Assembly (NCBI RefSeq): GCF_014197145.1
Contig: NZ_JACIEZ010000002.1
Coordinates: 372,001-436,000 of the forward strand
Length of the DNA: 64,000 nt
Direction: 5' to 3'
Source of the DNA: Gellertiella hungarica
Lineage (GTDB): Bacteria; Pseudomonadota; Alphaproteobacteria; Rhizobiales; Rhizobiaceae
Shown: positions 36,044-44,395 of the stretch, piece after piece
Position numbering within the stretch: the stretch's first letter is position 1
How the letters are laid out: each line of letters starts with the position of its first letter
The notes under the pieces: model-generated
What the model saw: only the letters and a program-made list of their open reading frames with translations
The model's database searches: none
Told to the model about the DNA's origin: nothing
Program-made: the position numbers and the translations under genes

Positions 36044-36456
36044 GCGGACGGCCATCACCGCCGGGGTGAGCCGGCGTCGGAACTGACCTGACCGGGACCG
36101 GACGGGATGCAGCCCTGGCGCCGCAGATGGCAGACGCACCCTACCCGAAGGCGCCCTCCTTCTTGCCTTCGCTTCCCTTTCACCGTGCCGCCGGTCATCG
36201 GCATCAGGTGGAATAGTTGGACCGCGCAAAGCCCTGGCGCGGTCCAACGCCATTTCATCCTCGCACAAGTTTGAGGCTCTAGGCTCCGGCATGCTGCTTT
36301 CATGCGGCATGAACCGAGGGGACCGATCATCCCCCGGATAGTTCAGTTCTCGCCGGATGCCATGATGACGAAGGTATTGAAACATCGCTTTGCCCGGGCT
36401 TGCGCATGCTGCCTCCCCGGCGCGGAAATGACTTCCGAGATGAAGGGAGGTGACGC
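36044..36456. other. Gene-free region with hairpins between flagellin 8 and the FliH-like gene
   Basis: About 410 bases with no supportable gene. A CGCCGG/CCGGCG hairpin at 36059-36076 may end flagellin 8. A much larger hairpin at 36217-36247 (TTGGACCGCGC / GCGCGGTCCAA, 11 perfect pairs, 9-base loop) lacks a T tract. A third small one, TTCATG-CGG-CATGAA, lies at 36299-36313. No TTCGCGCAAG box or CtrA-like box is seen, so the promoter for the following operon is not identified. Confidence 0.6.
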
Positions 36457-37110
36457 ATGAGCTCTCTCCTTGCACGATACCTGAAGGACTTCGGCGAACC
36501 GCAGGCCCATCATGCGGCCCCCCAGCTTCCCGATTTCGGCGAAACCGCACCGCTTGCGGCTGACGCGCCCGACTTTGCCGATTTTCCGCAGCCCGAGGCA
36601 CCGGATCCTGACCTGATCCGGCAGGAGGCCTATGCGGAGGGCTACGAGACGGCCTCTGCCGAGCTTGGCGTGCGGCACGCGGAGGAAATGGAGGCGCTGC
36701 GCCAGGCTCATGCCGAAGAGCTTGCGGCCATCCGCCAGTCCCTTGAAAGAGACGCCGCCACTGCAATCTCCGAAGGGCTGAAGAACATTGCCCACACGGT
36801 CGCCGACCGCATCAGCGAAGAGCTTGCCCTTTGCCTTGCGCCGGTGCTTCAGGAAGAAATTGCCAGAAAGTCTGTTACCGCCATGGCCGGGATGGTGCGC
36901 GAGGCCATCCTCGAAGGCGAGGCGGGCGCAATTATAGTTAAAGGTCCATTGTCGCTTTTCAATATTTTGGCAACCGAATTGGGAGAAGATGCAAGCCTGC
37001 TTCGCCATGTCGAGGCGGCTGATCTGGATCTCTCGGTGGAAATGGCCGGATCGGTGTTGGTCACCCGAATGTCGGCCTTTGCCGCTAGTTTGAAGAAAGT
37101 TCTGGAATGA
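36457..37110 (+). CDS. FliH-like regulator of the export ATPase (putative)
   Basis: A 217-residue soluble protein with the FliH plan: variable acidic Pro-rich N-terminus (about 1-50), an [10 protein letters not shown] segment at about 56-65 like the FliH glycine-repeat entry, a coiled coil with [18 protein letters not shown] character at about 70-100, and a C-terminal domain from about 105. No other fliH candidate exists in the window although fliI does. Very strong ribosome site AAGGGAGGTGA. The stop overlaps the motB start. Function is inferred from shape and context; a strong similarity cannot be shown by eye. Confidence 0.65.
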   Translation: MSSLLARYLKDFGEPQAHHAAPQLPDFGETAPLAADAPDFADFPQPEAPDPDLIRQEAYAEGYETASAELGVRHAEEMEALRQAHAEELAAIRQSLERDAATAISEGLKNIAHTVADRISEELALCLAPVLQEEIARKSVTAMAGMVREAILEGEAGAIIVKGPLSLFNILATELGEDASLLRHVEAADLDLSVEMAGSVLVTRMSAFAASLKKVLE

Positions 37111-38381
37111 GTGAAGGCGAAAACCATCACCACGGAAAAAACGAGATACTGATCATCAAACGGCACGGCGGCGGGCACGATGACGGCCATCATGGTGGCG
37201 CGTGGAAAATCGCCTATGCCGACTTCATGACCGCGATGATGGCCTTCTTTCTCGTGATGTGGCTGGTGAACGCCGCAAACGAAGAGACGAAGGCTTCGGT
37301 GGCGAGCTACTTCAATCCGATCAAGCTGACGGACGAGACGCCCGCGCAGAAGGGGCTGAAAAAGCCCACCGAGCAGGCCGAGGGCGAACAGAAGAAGGAC
37401 AAGTCGCAGTCCACCCAGGAACAGCCGAAGGACGGCGCTGCCGCCGCCACCGGTGAGGACCAGTCGTCTTCCGCCGGCGACCAGAAGAACTATTCCGAAG
37501 CCGACTATTTCGAAAATCCCTATTCCGTGCTTGCCGAAATCGCGCAGGAAGTGGGTCAGCAGGCGAATGTCAGCGTCAAGGGCGAGGGCGGTGCCGCCAA
37601 TTCCGGCCCGGCGACCGGCGCAAGCGGAGGCGAAGCCTATCGCGATCCGTTCGATCCGGACTTCTGGACCCAGCAGGTCGAGGTGACCGGCAAGGACCAG
37701 TCGACCTCGGAGGCAACGCCGAAGGTTGCCCAGGACGACAAGGCGGAGCAATCCCAGCAGGTGCAGGAGCAGGCTTCCCTCGAAGCCCCCGCAGAGGACG
37801 CGGTTCAAAACCCGCCGGTGCCCGCGGCAAGGCCCGCAGACAAGGCCGAACAGGCAGACAAGACCAAATCGGAAGACAAGACGAAGACCGAGGACAAGAC
37901 GGCCGATCCGGTGGAGGCCAAGAAGGCGGACGAGCTGAAGCAGGCCATCGAGAAGGAGCTCACCGGCGTGCCCGGCAAGCTTGCGGAAGGACTCGTCGTC
38001 ACGCCCTCCGAGGGCGGCATGCTCGTCTCGATTTCCGACCAGGTGACCAGCCAGATGTTCAACGTCGGTTCGGCCGTTCCAAGCCGCGAGCTGGTGCTGG
38101 CCATGGAAAAGATCGGCAAGGTGCTCCAGGAGCGGCCGGGCGAGATCGTCATCCGGGGCCACACCGACGGACGGCAGTTCAAGGGCGGCCGCAACGACAA
38201 CTGGCAGCTTTCCACCGCCCGTGCGCAGAGCGCCTATTTCATGCTCGTGCGCGGCGGTCTGGACGAGAAGCGGGTGCAGCAGATTTCCGGTTTTGCGGAT
38301 CGCCGCCTCAAGGATGCGGCCAATCCGCTTGACGATGCGAACCGTCGCATCGAGATCCTGATAAAGGCAGATAAGGGGTAA
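37107..38381 (+). CDS. motB: Flagellar motor stator protein MotB
   Basis: A 424-residue stator subunit. Cytoplasmic His/Gly-rich N-terminus, one membrane segment with the proton-accepting Asp39 in [17 protein letters not shown], a long Lys/Glu/Gln-rich linker (about 75-270), and a C-terminal OmpA-like peptidoglycan-binding domain (about 295-420) with [10 protein letters not shown]. The linker is much longer than in enteric MotB (about 308 residues in total), which fits rhizobial motors where MotC binds MotB in the periplasm. Confidence 0.95.
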   Translation: MSEGENHHHGKNEILIIKRHGGGHDDGHHGGAWKIAYADFMTAMMAFFLVMWLVNAANEETKASVASYFNPIKLTDETPAQKGLKKPTEQAEGEQKKDKSQSTQEQPKDGAAAATGEDQSSSAGDQKNYSEADYFENPYSVLAEIAQEVGQQANVSVKGEGGAANSGPATGASGGEAYRDPFDPDFWTQQVEVTGKDQSTSEATPKVAQDDKAEQSQQVQEQASLEAPAEDAVQNPPVPAARPADKAEQADKTKSEDKTKTEDKTADPVEAKKADELKQAIEKELTGVPGKLAEGLVVTPSEGGMLVSISDQVTSQMFNVGSAVPSRELVLAMEKIGKVLQERPGEIVIRGHTDGRQFKGGRNDNWQLSTARAQSAYFMLVRGGLDEKRVQQISGFADRRLKDAANPLDDANRRIEILIKADKG

Positions 38382-38384
38382 GCC

Positions 38385-39698
38385 ATGAGGGCTTTCAGGA
38401 CCAGTTTCCTTCTGCTCGCCGGCACGATGCTGGCGGCGACGATCTCCGGCCATGCACGTGCCGCGGAGGAGGAGCTGGCGCCCTACAAGATGCTTCGGTC
38501 GATGCAGTTCGTGCAGGACTCGGTCGTGCGCGGAGATCACTCGGCCGGCGAGATGCAGCGCTATCTTCTCGGCGCGATCGACAAGCGGCTGCGCACCGTC
38601 GATTCCTCCATATTCGAAGATCCTCGCAATGTGGATGCGACCCTGATCTACGCCATGAGCGGCGGCAACCCGGCGACCCTCGAATATCTCGTCGACCGGG
38701 ATGTCCAGGGCTACTTCGACAACCGCGTGGCGGAAGTCCTGCGCAAGTACCTCAACGGCAAGGGCCAGATGGCGAGCAAGACCCTGGTCGAGATGGCCAA
38801 GGAGTATGCCAGCAAGCCGATCGGTCCCTATCTGGCCCTCGTGGCCGGCAACACGCTGATGAACGCGAAGCCCGAAGAGGCGCTGAAGATGTACAGCTGG
38901 GCACGGCTGACCTCTCCGGGAACCATTGTCGAGGAAGCGGCTCTGCGCCGCTCGCTGTCCATCGCCGTGAATGCGGGCCTGGTGGAGGAGGGCGTGAAGT
39001 TCTCCAGCCTCTATGCGCGCCGCTTCCTGCACTCCCCCTATGCCAGCCAGTTTGCCGATCTCTTCGTGGCGCTTGCCGTCGACAATGTCCACGTCATCGG
39101 CCTGGATCGCATTCGCCAGGTGGCCGAGGTGATGGAACCCGACCGGCGACAGGCGATCTATCTGCGCATCGCACGTCAGGCGACCATTGCCGGCGAGATG
39201 GAGCTTGCCAGCATGGCGGCCGACGAAGCCGCCAAGGTGAAGGGAACCGAAACCCGCGACCGCGAGGTTCTGGCGAATTTCTACAGCGGGCTGGCAGGCG
39301 TTCCCTCGGACAATGTGGTCAAGGCCGCCGAAGGGCTCGACATGGTGCCGGATGCCATGCTCTCGCCCAAGGACAAGATGCTGCGCGACGCCGCCCGTGC
39401 GATTGCCGAAGAAGTTCTCCGGGAACCGGATCCAGCAAGCCTCACGCAAGAGACACCGGATAATAAAAGCGCAGGCAATAGTAGCATTGATGCAGATGCT
39501 GCCGGTCATGATGAACCGGCCCCCGGGCAGGAAGATCCGCTCGCCACGCAACCTGCGGTGGCCGATGCGGCAGCCCCGACTGCCGATTCCGCTCAACCGT
39601 CCGCGCCGGACACTGCGATCGATCCGATCATAACCTCTGCTCGCAGCAAACTCGGCGAGATCGACAAATTGCTGGAAAAGGACAGTACACCCCCATGA
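38385..39698 (+). CDS. motC: Periplasmic motor protein MotC
   Basis: A 437-residue secreted protein with a signal peptide (MRAFRTSFLLLAGTMLAATI, cleavage near residue 27, after GHARA) and a helical-repeat body with PYKMLRSMQFVQDSVVRGDHS. MotC is specific to rhizobia and relatives; it binds MotB and is needed for rotation, with MotE as its chaperone. The C-terminal ~90 residues are low-complexity (Asp/Ala/Pro-rich). Starts three bases after motB; stop overlaps the next gene. Confidence 0.92.
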   Translation: MRAFRTSFLLLAGTMLAATISGHARAAEEELAPYKMLRSMQFVQDSVVRGDHSAGEMQRYLLGAIDKRLRTVDSSIFEDPRNVDATLIYAMSGGNPATLEYLVDRDVQGYFDNRVAEVLRKYLNGKGQMASKTLVEMAKEYASKPIGPYLALVAGNTLMNAKPEEALKMYSWARLTSPGTIVEEAALRRSLSIAVNAGLVEEGVKFSSLYARRFLHSPYASQFADLFVALAVDNVHVIGLDRIRQVAEVMEPDRRQAIYLRIARQATIAGEMELASMAADEAAKVKGTETRDREVLANFYSGLAGVPSDNVVKAAEGLDMVPDAMLSPKDKMLRDAARAIAEEVLREPDPASLTQETPDNKSAGNSSIDADAAGHDEPAPGQEDPLATQPAVADAAAPTADSAQPSAPDTAIDPIITSARSKLGEIDKLLEKDSTPP

Positions 39699-41143
39699 TG
39701 GACGCCATGCTTGCCGCCACCACGCCACCTCAGGACCTGAAGGTACAGCCACGGCAGGGCGGCAAGTCCGACAAGGCGGACGCAAAGGGTCAATCCAGCT
39801 TCAAGAACACACTGGACGAGCGCCTCGGCAAGCCGGGCAACGGACACCCCGGGCGCGTCGGGCCGGATGCCGCAAAGTCGCTCGATGCCGGGGACGATTC
39901 TGCTCCGAAGACGGAGAAGCCTGACCTCGATGGTCATGAGACGGCGGCCGACGAGACGGTCAAGACCCCGAAGAAGCCCGTGATCCTCCTCACCAGACCG
40001 GTGATGCGCTCCGAAAACGCGGGGCAGAACGTTTCCGACGATTCCCGCAAAGGTGGCAACGGTATCGGCGAATCGATGGCCGGCGAGCATGCGCGGGCGG
40101 ATGTCGAAAACCTGATGCATGGGGCTGCGGCCGGCAAGGCCGAACGGGAGGAGGTGGATCTTCCCGATACGGCCAAGGCGCCGCCCGAAGTGCAGGACCG
40201 GGGTCTGGCAAAGGCGCATGGACACGAGCCGCGCAAGGCGGCGGACGACAGCGACGAGGCGACCGATCTCCCGTCGTCGGATTCCGGACAGCAGTCCGAT
40301 GCTCCCGCAAAGGATGCACTGGTGCTCCTGAAGGATGGCGCCGGCCACGCGGGAGCCAGCAACATGGCTGCCCATCGCGCGGACGCCGGCGATGCACCCG
40401 TCACGGACGGCGAGGGCAGCGAAGCCAGCCGCGGTGCGGTCTATCGCGTGTCCCGCGCGGATGGAAAGGGCGCCACGGTGGATCTGCCTGTGCAGGCGGC
40501 AGCCGATGACGGGGATGCAAAGAGCGCCTTCAACGCGGCGATCAACCAGGTGACCGTGCTCGAGCAGCGCCGCTATCTGGCGCCGACGGATACGAACAGC
40601 CTCGCGATCATCAATTCGATTTCCGGTGATGCCGAATGGGTCCATGCGATGCAGCCGGATCAGGCGCTGGCCAACGCCGCTGCCCAGGCAGGCACCGGCC
40701 GTGTGGTCAACACGCTTAAGATCCAGATGCATCCGATCGAACTCGGTCTGGTTACCGCCACGATGCGGCTCGCGGGGGATGAACTCACGGTGGAGCTGAA
40801 GGTGGACAATGGCGCGGCCTATCGCAGCCTCAAGGAAGATCAGAGTCGCATCATCGAGGCATTGAAGTCGCAGGGCCTCAGCGTCGACCAGGTCACCGTC
40901 ACACTCGCGCCCGATCGCTCCGATACGGCTGCCTCCGGCAACCAGCAGAACGGTCAGGCCTCCGGCTTCGCCCAGCAACAGCAGCAGGCGCGAAACGGTC
41001 AGGATATGCCGACAGGCCGCGAGCGGCGGATGAATGAACAGGAAAGGGCAGGCAATGGTTCGGGCGGGGCGGATGAAAACCGTGTGGAAACAAGCGCTTC
41101 TGGCCTCGCTGGCGGTGCTCGCCCTGGGCATGTCTATCTCTGA
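39695..41143 (+). CDS. fliK: Flagellar hook-length control protein FliK (MotD)
   Basis: A 482-residue protein. The N-terminal two thirds are charged, low-complexity and probably unfolded, like FliK rulers. The C-terminal hook-length domain (about 340-430) has LKIQMHPIELGLVTATMRLA and VELKVDNGAAYRSLKEDQ. The rhizobial gene after motC was first named motD and later recognised as fliK. Interacts with FlhB to stop hook growth. Overlaps motC by ATGA and the next gene's start region. Confidence 0.9.
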   Translation: MMDAMLAATTPPQDLKVQPRQGGKSDKADAKGQSSFKNTLDERLGKPGNGHPGRVGPDAAKSLDAGDDSAPKTEKPDLDGHETAADETVKTPKKPVILLTRPVMRSENAGQNVSDDSRKGGNGIGESMAGEHARADVENLMHGAAAGKAEREEVDLPDTAKAPPEVQDRGLAKAHGHEPRKAADDSDEATDLPSSDSGQQSDAPAKDALVLLKDGAGHAGASNMAAHRADAGDAPVTDGEGSEASRGAVYRVSRADGKGATVDLPVQAAADDGDAKSAFNAAINQVTVLEQRRYLAPTDTNSLAIINSISGDAEWVHAMQPDQALANAAAQAGTGRVVNTLKIQMHPIELGLVTATMRLAGDELTVELKVDNGAAYRSLKEDQSRIIEALKSQGLSVDQVTVTLAPDRSDTAASGNQQNGQASGFAQQQQQARNGQDMPTGRERRMNEQERAGNGSGGADENRVETSASGLAGGARPGHVYL

Positions 41144-41645
41144 CGCAAGCGCCTCCAACGGGGCTTGCGAACAGGAAATCCAGGCAGCTGCCGCCAAATA
41201 CGGTGTTCCCGAGGGAATCCTCTATTCGGTGGGCCTGACGGAGACGGGACGCAAGGGATCTCTGCACCCCTACGCCCTCAACGTGGAGGGCAAGGTGCTC
41301 TACCCGCGCACCGAACAGGAGGCACTGGTTGCATTCCGCAAGGCAAGCCAGAGCGGCGCCAAGCTGATCGACCTCGGCTGCATGCAGATCAACCACCACT
41401 ATCACGGGGAACATTTCGCCTCGGCAGGGGAGATGCTCGAGCCGCGTCTCAATGTCGAATATGCCGCGAAGTTCCTCAAGAACCTCCACGACCGGCACGA
41501 AACCTGGACCATGGCTGTCGCCCGGTACCATGCAGGTCCGAATAATGATCCGGCGCAGAAGCGCTATGTATGCCGCGTCATCGCGAATCTGGTGGCGACG
41601 GGCTACGGGAATTGGACAGCCAATGCGCGGCAATTCTGCCAGTAG
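41055..41645 (+). CDS. Flagellar lytic transglycosylase (SLT family)
   Basis: A ~196-residue secreted murein lytic enzyme. Signal peptide (hydrophobic LLASLAVLALGMSISDASA, cleavage near residue 34), then an SLT-type domain with catalytic Glu in SVGLTETGRKG and LGCMQINHHYH. It opens the peptidoglycan for the rod. The rod-type FlgJ at 53233 lacks a muramidase domain, so this gene likely supplies it, as SltF does in Rhodobacter. ATG at 41034 and 41073 are alternatives; 41055 has AGGGCAGG upstream. The start lies inside the end of fliK. Confidence 0.87.
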   Translation: MVRAGRMKTVWKQALLASLAVLALGMSISDASASNGACEQEIQAAAAKYGVPEGILYSVGLTETGRKGSLHPYALNVEGKVLYPRTEQEALVAFRKASQSGAKLIDLGCMQINHHYHGEHFASAGEMLEPRLNVEYAAKFLKNLHDRHETWTMAVARYHAGPNNDPAQKRYVCRVIANLVATGYGNWTANARQFCQ

Positions 41646-41670
41646 CAAATATCAGGAGTTGTAATCGAGG

Positions 41671-41680
41671 CTTGCGCGAA
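41671..41680 (-). promoter_or_regulatory. TTCGCGCAAG box (reverse) upstream of rem
   Basis: CTTGCGCGAA on the plus strand, exact reverse complement of the recurrent box. It points away from rem, so it may be a protein-binding site rather than a core promoter element. Confidence 0.4.
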
Positions 41681-41688
41681 ACATGTGC

Positions 41689-41708
41689 CACATTCTGGCC
41701 AGAATGTG
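41689..41708. promoter_or_regulatory. 20-base perfect palindrome upstream of rem
   Basis: CACATTCTGG followed directly by its reverse complement CCAGAATGTG, with no loop. Between the transglycosylase stop and rem. A T6 run begins eight bases later, but the absence of a loop and the spacing make a terminator unlikely; an operator for a dimeric regulator is the better reading. Confidence 0.5.
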
Positions 41709-41766
41709 AGCGCAGTTTTTTGGCAAGACAATTGTTACCCAACGGTTAATTTTCCACTGGAATTTA

Positions 41767-41790
41767 GTGGCTCATGGTTAACGGAGCCAC
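41767..41790. promoter_or_regulatory. Dyad GTGGCTC-N10-GAGCCAC upstream of rem
   Basis: Seven-base inverted repeat arms with a 10-base centre that contains ATGGTTAA, the reverse of the CtrA half-site TTAACCAT. The geometry suits a LuxR-type dimer, so VisN/VisR is a candidate binder, but this is inference. Confidence 0.5.
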
Positions 41791-41819
41791 AAGATATAGC
41801 CCAAATCGGCACTCATTTC

Positions 41820-41834
41820 TTAATCAACTGTTAA
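41820..41834 (+). promoter_or_regulatory. CtrA-like box upstream of rem
   Basis: TTAA-N7-TTAA, 92 bases before the rem start codon, as in many alphaproteobacterial flagellar promoters. Confidence 0.45.
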
Positions 41835-41926
41835 TTCCAGCCATTAACTTCCACCAGTTGTTCAAGATTCGTCCGATTCGTACCTCTATGCACATCGAGG
41901 CACCACACTGATTCGGAGGCGGACGA

Positions 41927-42598
41927 ATGATCGTAGTGGTTGATGAGCGTGAGCTCGTGAAAGACGGCTATACTTCTCTATTTGGACGGGAGGGGATTCC
42001 TTCCACGGGTTTCGACCCGCGGGAGTTTGGCGAATGGGTCAACACGGCAGCCGATAGCGATATCGCAGCCGTCGAAGCCTTCCTGATCGGTCAGGGCGAC
42101 CGGATGTTCGAACTTCCGCGAGCCATTCGCGACCGTTCGATGGCGCCGGTGATCGCGGTTTCCGATCAGCATTCCCTGGAAACCACGCTTGCACTCTTCG
42201 ACAGCGGTGTCGACGATGTGGTTCGCAAGCCGGTACATCCCCGGGAAATCATGGCCCGCGCAGCTGCCATCCGGCGGCGCCTGAAGGCCATCAGCAACTT
42301 CACCGATATCGGACCGATCCGCGTCTTTTCAGACGGCCGCGATCCCGAGATCAACGGCGATGTCTTCCCCCTTCCGCGCCGCGAGCGCCGCATCCTGGAA
42401 TACTTGGTCGCCAATCGCGGCCGGCGCGTATCCAAGACGCAGATCTTCAACGCGATCTACGGCATCTTCGACGACGAGGTCGAAGAGAACGTGGTCGAGA
42501 GCCACATCAGCAAGCTGCGCAAGAAGCTGCGCAAGAAGCTTGGCTTCGATCCGGTCGACTCCAAGCGGTTCCTCGGATACTGCATCGACTGGAACTGA
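41927..42598 (+). CDS. rem: Orphan OmpR-type flagellar regulator Rem
   Basis: A 223-residue regulator with a degenerate receiver domain (1-115) and a winged-helix DNA-binding domain (about 125-223, with [20 protein letters not shown]). Asp6 and Lys101 remain, but the expected phospho-acceptor position near residue 50 reads [12 protein letters not shown] with no matching Asp at the strand end, so phosphorylation is doubtful. No kinase gene is adjacent. In S. meliloti Rem is activated by VisNR and switches on late flagellar genes; symbol given from position between fliK/transglycosylase and flgE. A GGAGGCGGACG ribosome region precedes the start. Confidence 0.88.
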   Translation: MIVVVDERELVKDGYTSLFGREGIPSTGFDPREFGEWVNTAADSDIAAVEAFLIGQGDRMFELPRAIRDRSMAPVIAVSDQHSLETTLALFDSGVDDVVRKPVHPREIMARAAAIRRRLKAISNFTDIGPIRVFSDGRDPEINGDVFPLPRRERRILEYLVANRGRRVSKTQIFNAIYGIFDDEVEENVVESHISKLRKKLRKKLGFDPVDSKRFLGYCIDWN

Positions 42599-42628
42599 TC
42601 GATCGGACCGGCAACCGGTTCCCCCATC

Positions 42629-42661
42629 AAAAAGCCGCGCTGGCATCCAGCGCGGCTTTTT
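42629..42661 (+). terminator. Terminator of rem
   Basis: Stem AAAAAGCCGCGCTGG / CCAGCGCGGCTTTTT with a 3-base loop; ends in five Ts. Confidence 0.94.
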
Positions 42662-42735
42662 CTGTTTTCTCCGCCTGCAGGGAGCGGGCCGCCGGGATGT
42701 TTCCCGATGCCGCGCGGCGCCGCTGCATCAACAGT

Positions 42736-42760
42736 TTCGCACAAGCTCATACATTTAAAT
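42736..42760 (+). promoter_or_regulatory. TTCGCACAAG box upstream of flgE1
   Basis: TTCGCACAAG at 42736-42745 (one change from TTCGCGCAAG), nine bases, TTAAAT at 42755-42760, 30 bases before the start codon. The following stretch is A-rich and ends in the AAAGGAG ribosome site. Confidence 0.5.
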
Positions 42761-42790
42761 CTCTAAATTATAAAAAAAGGAGATATTGAA

Positions 42791-44080
42791 ATGGGTTTGT
42801 TTGGAACCATGAACACCGCCATTAGCGGGATGAACGCCCAGTCCAACCGTCTCAGCACGGTGAGCGACAATATCGCGAATTCCGATTCCATCGGCTACAA
42901 GCGCTCCAAGGTGCATTTTTCGTCCTTTCTCGCTTCCCAATACGAAGGAAGCTACAATTCCGGTTCCGTCGAAACCGTCACCACGCGGGATGTCAGCATC
43001 CAGGGCGATCTCACCCGGGTGTCCTCGGGCACCTCGATCGCGGTCAACGGACGGGGCTTCTTCGTGGTCCAGGACGATCAGGGAGCAAACTTCCTGACCC
43101 GCGCCGGCGACTTTGCCGTCGACGAGAATGGCGACCTGGTAAACGCGGCAGGCTTCAAGCTCCTCGGCTACTCCTTCGAGGACGGCGCTCCCGCCACCCA
43201 GATCAATGCACTGACCGGCATGCGCACCATCAACATGCGGCAGGGTGCTCCCCATGCGGCAGCCACCAAGGAGGTCACCTTCACGACGGCGCTCGATGTA
43301 CGCAAGCCCGTCGTGGACGCAGCCAACTCGGCCGGCGAGAACAACGCCGACTCCACCTTCACGCACAAGACCTCCATCGTCGCCTATGACTCGCTCGGCC
43401 GCGAGGTGAAGTATGACGTGTACTTCACCAAGCTCGCCGATGCCGTTGGCGGCTCGAATCCGGCCGACCACAAGTGGGAGGTCGCCATCTACCGCGCGGA
43501 CAAGGCCACGGATGGCGGGTTTCCCTATACCAGCGTACCGGCGGACAATGTGAAGGAGTTCACCTTCGACGCAAACGGCAACATCAATTCCGACGAAACC
43601 GAAATCAACATCACCGACTCCGATACGGTGCCCGCCCAGTCCATCCGCTTCGATTTCTCGAAGCTCAACGTCAAGGCGAGTGAATTCGCACCCAGCCAGC
43701 ACGAGGTCGACGGAAGCAAGGCTTCGTGGGCGGTCAAAGCCGCGATCGACAAGGATGGCACGGTCTATGCCGTCTATCCCGACGGCACGCGGGAACCGCG
43801 TTATCGGATCCCGCTTGCGGACGTACCGAGCCCGGACCGGCTGGAGGCTCTGAGCGGCAATGTCTTCCAGCAGACGCTGGAGTCCGGCCCCACCATCACC
43901 GGTTTCCCGGGCGAGGGGATCTTCGGCCAGACCATCTCCGGCATGGTCGAGAAGTCGAACGTCGACATGTCCGAGGAGCTGACGGACATGATCCAGGCCC
44001 AGCGCAACTACACGGCCAACTCCAAGGTGTTCCAAACCGGCTCGGAACTCATGGATGTGCTGGTCAATCTGAAACGATGA
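42791..44080 (+). CDS. flgE: Flagellar hook protein FlgE (first of two)
   Basis: A 429-residue hook protein. N-terminal MGLFGTMNTAISGMNAQSNR and DNIANSDSIGYKRSKV; C-terminal DMSEELTDMIQAQRNYTANS with SKVFQTGSELMDVLVNLKR. The middle contains the FlgE D2-like region with IDKDGTVYAVYPDG. A paralogue of nearly equal length follows directly. Which copy makes the normal hook cannot be told; both have complete ends. Ribosome site AAAGGAG. Confidence 0.94.
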   Translation: MGLFGTMNTAISGMNAQSNRLSTVSDNIANSDSIGYKRSKVHFSSFLASQYEGSYNSGSVETVTTRDVSIQGDLTRVSSGTSIAVNGRGFFVVQDDQGANFLTRAGDFAVDENGDLVNAAGFKLLGYSFEDGAPATQINALTGMRTINMRQGAPHAAATKEVTFTTALDVRKPVVDAANSAGENNADSTFTHKTSIVAYDSLGREVKYDVYFTKLADAVGGSNPADHKWEVAIYRADKATDGGFPYTSVPADNVKEFTFDANGNINSDETEINITDSDTVPAQSIRFDFSKLNVKASEFAPSQHEVDGSKASWAVKAAIDKDGTVYAVYPDGTREPRYRIPLADVPSPDRLEALSGNVFQQTLESGPTITGFPGEGIFGQTISGMVEKSNVDMSEELTDMIQAQRNYTANSKVFQTGSELMDVLVNLKR

Positions 44081-44395
44081 TTCACCATGAATTGAACCCC
44101 GGCAGGGGTTTCAACTGAATAATGGCCGGTAGGGCCGATTTTGAACATGAGGTTTAAAGAAATGTGCGCTCTTTCGGTACAGGTGGAAAGCAAGAGGAAG
44201 GTCTGGCTAAATGCCGGTATTCCTTCGTCTTTCCCCGGTTTGCCGGAGGCCCCTGAGGGGCCGATGGAGCGCCGCCGGCCGCGTCTTTCCCCCGCCCGTT
44301 GGGCTCATATTCGATTTAAATTACAGTTATACCATACAGCTTCACGCAAGGCCCGTCCCATAGTGTCGCTTCCATTAGGAAAGCGAGGAATTGAG
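44081..44395 (+). promoter_or_regulatory. Region between the two flgE genes, with TTCACGCAAG box
   Basis: No gene; an open frame crosses it in phase with flgE2 but has no hook-like sequence before 44396. GGCCCC-TGA-GGGGCC hairpin at 44249-44263 could end flgE1. TTCACGCAAG at 44341-44350, nine bases, ATAGTG at 44360-44365, 30 bases before the flgE2 ATG, suggests that flgE2 has its own promoter. Confidence 0.55.

Noticed and set aside
36849-39785. A 978-codon open frame on the minus strand opposite the FliH-like gene, motB and motC
   Set aside because: Antisense shadow; the plus-strand genes have clear motifs and coupled starts.
42591-42670. Possible small RNA after rem
   Set aside because: The strong hairpin directly after the stop codon with Ts on its 3' side is explained as the rem terminator.
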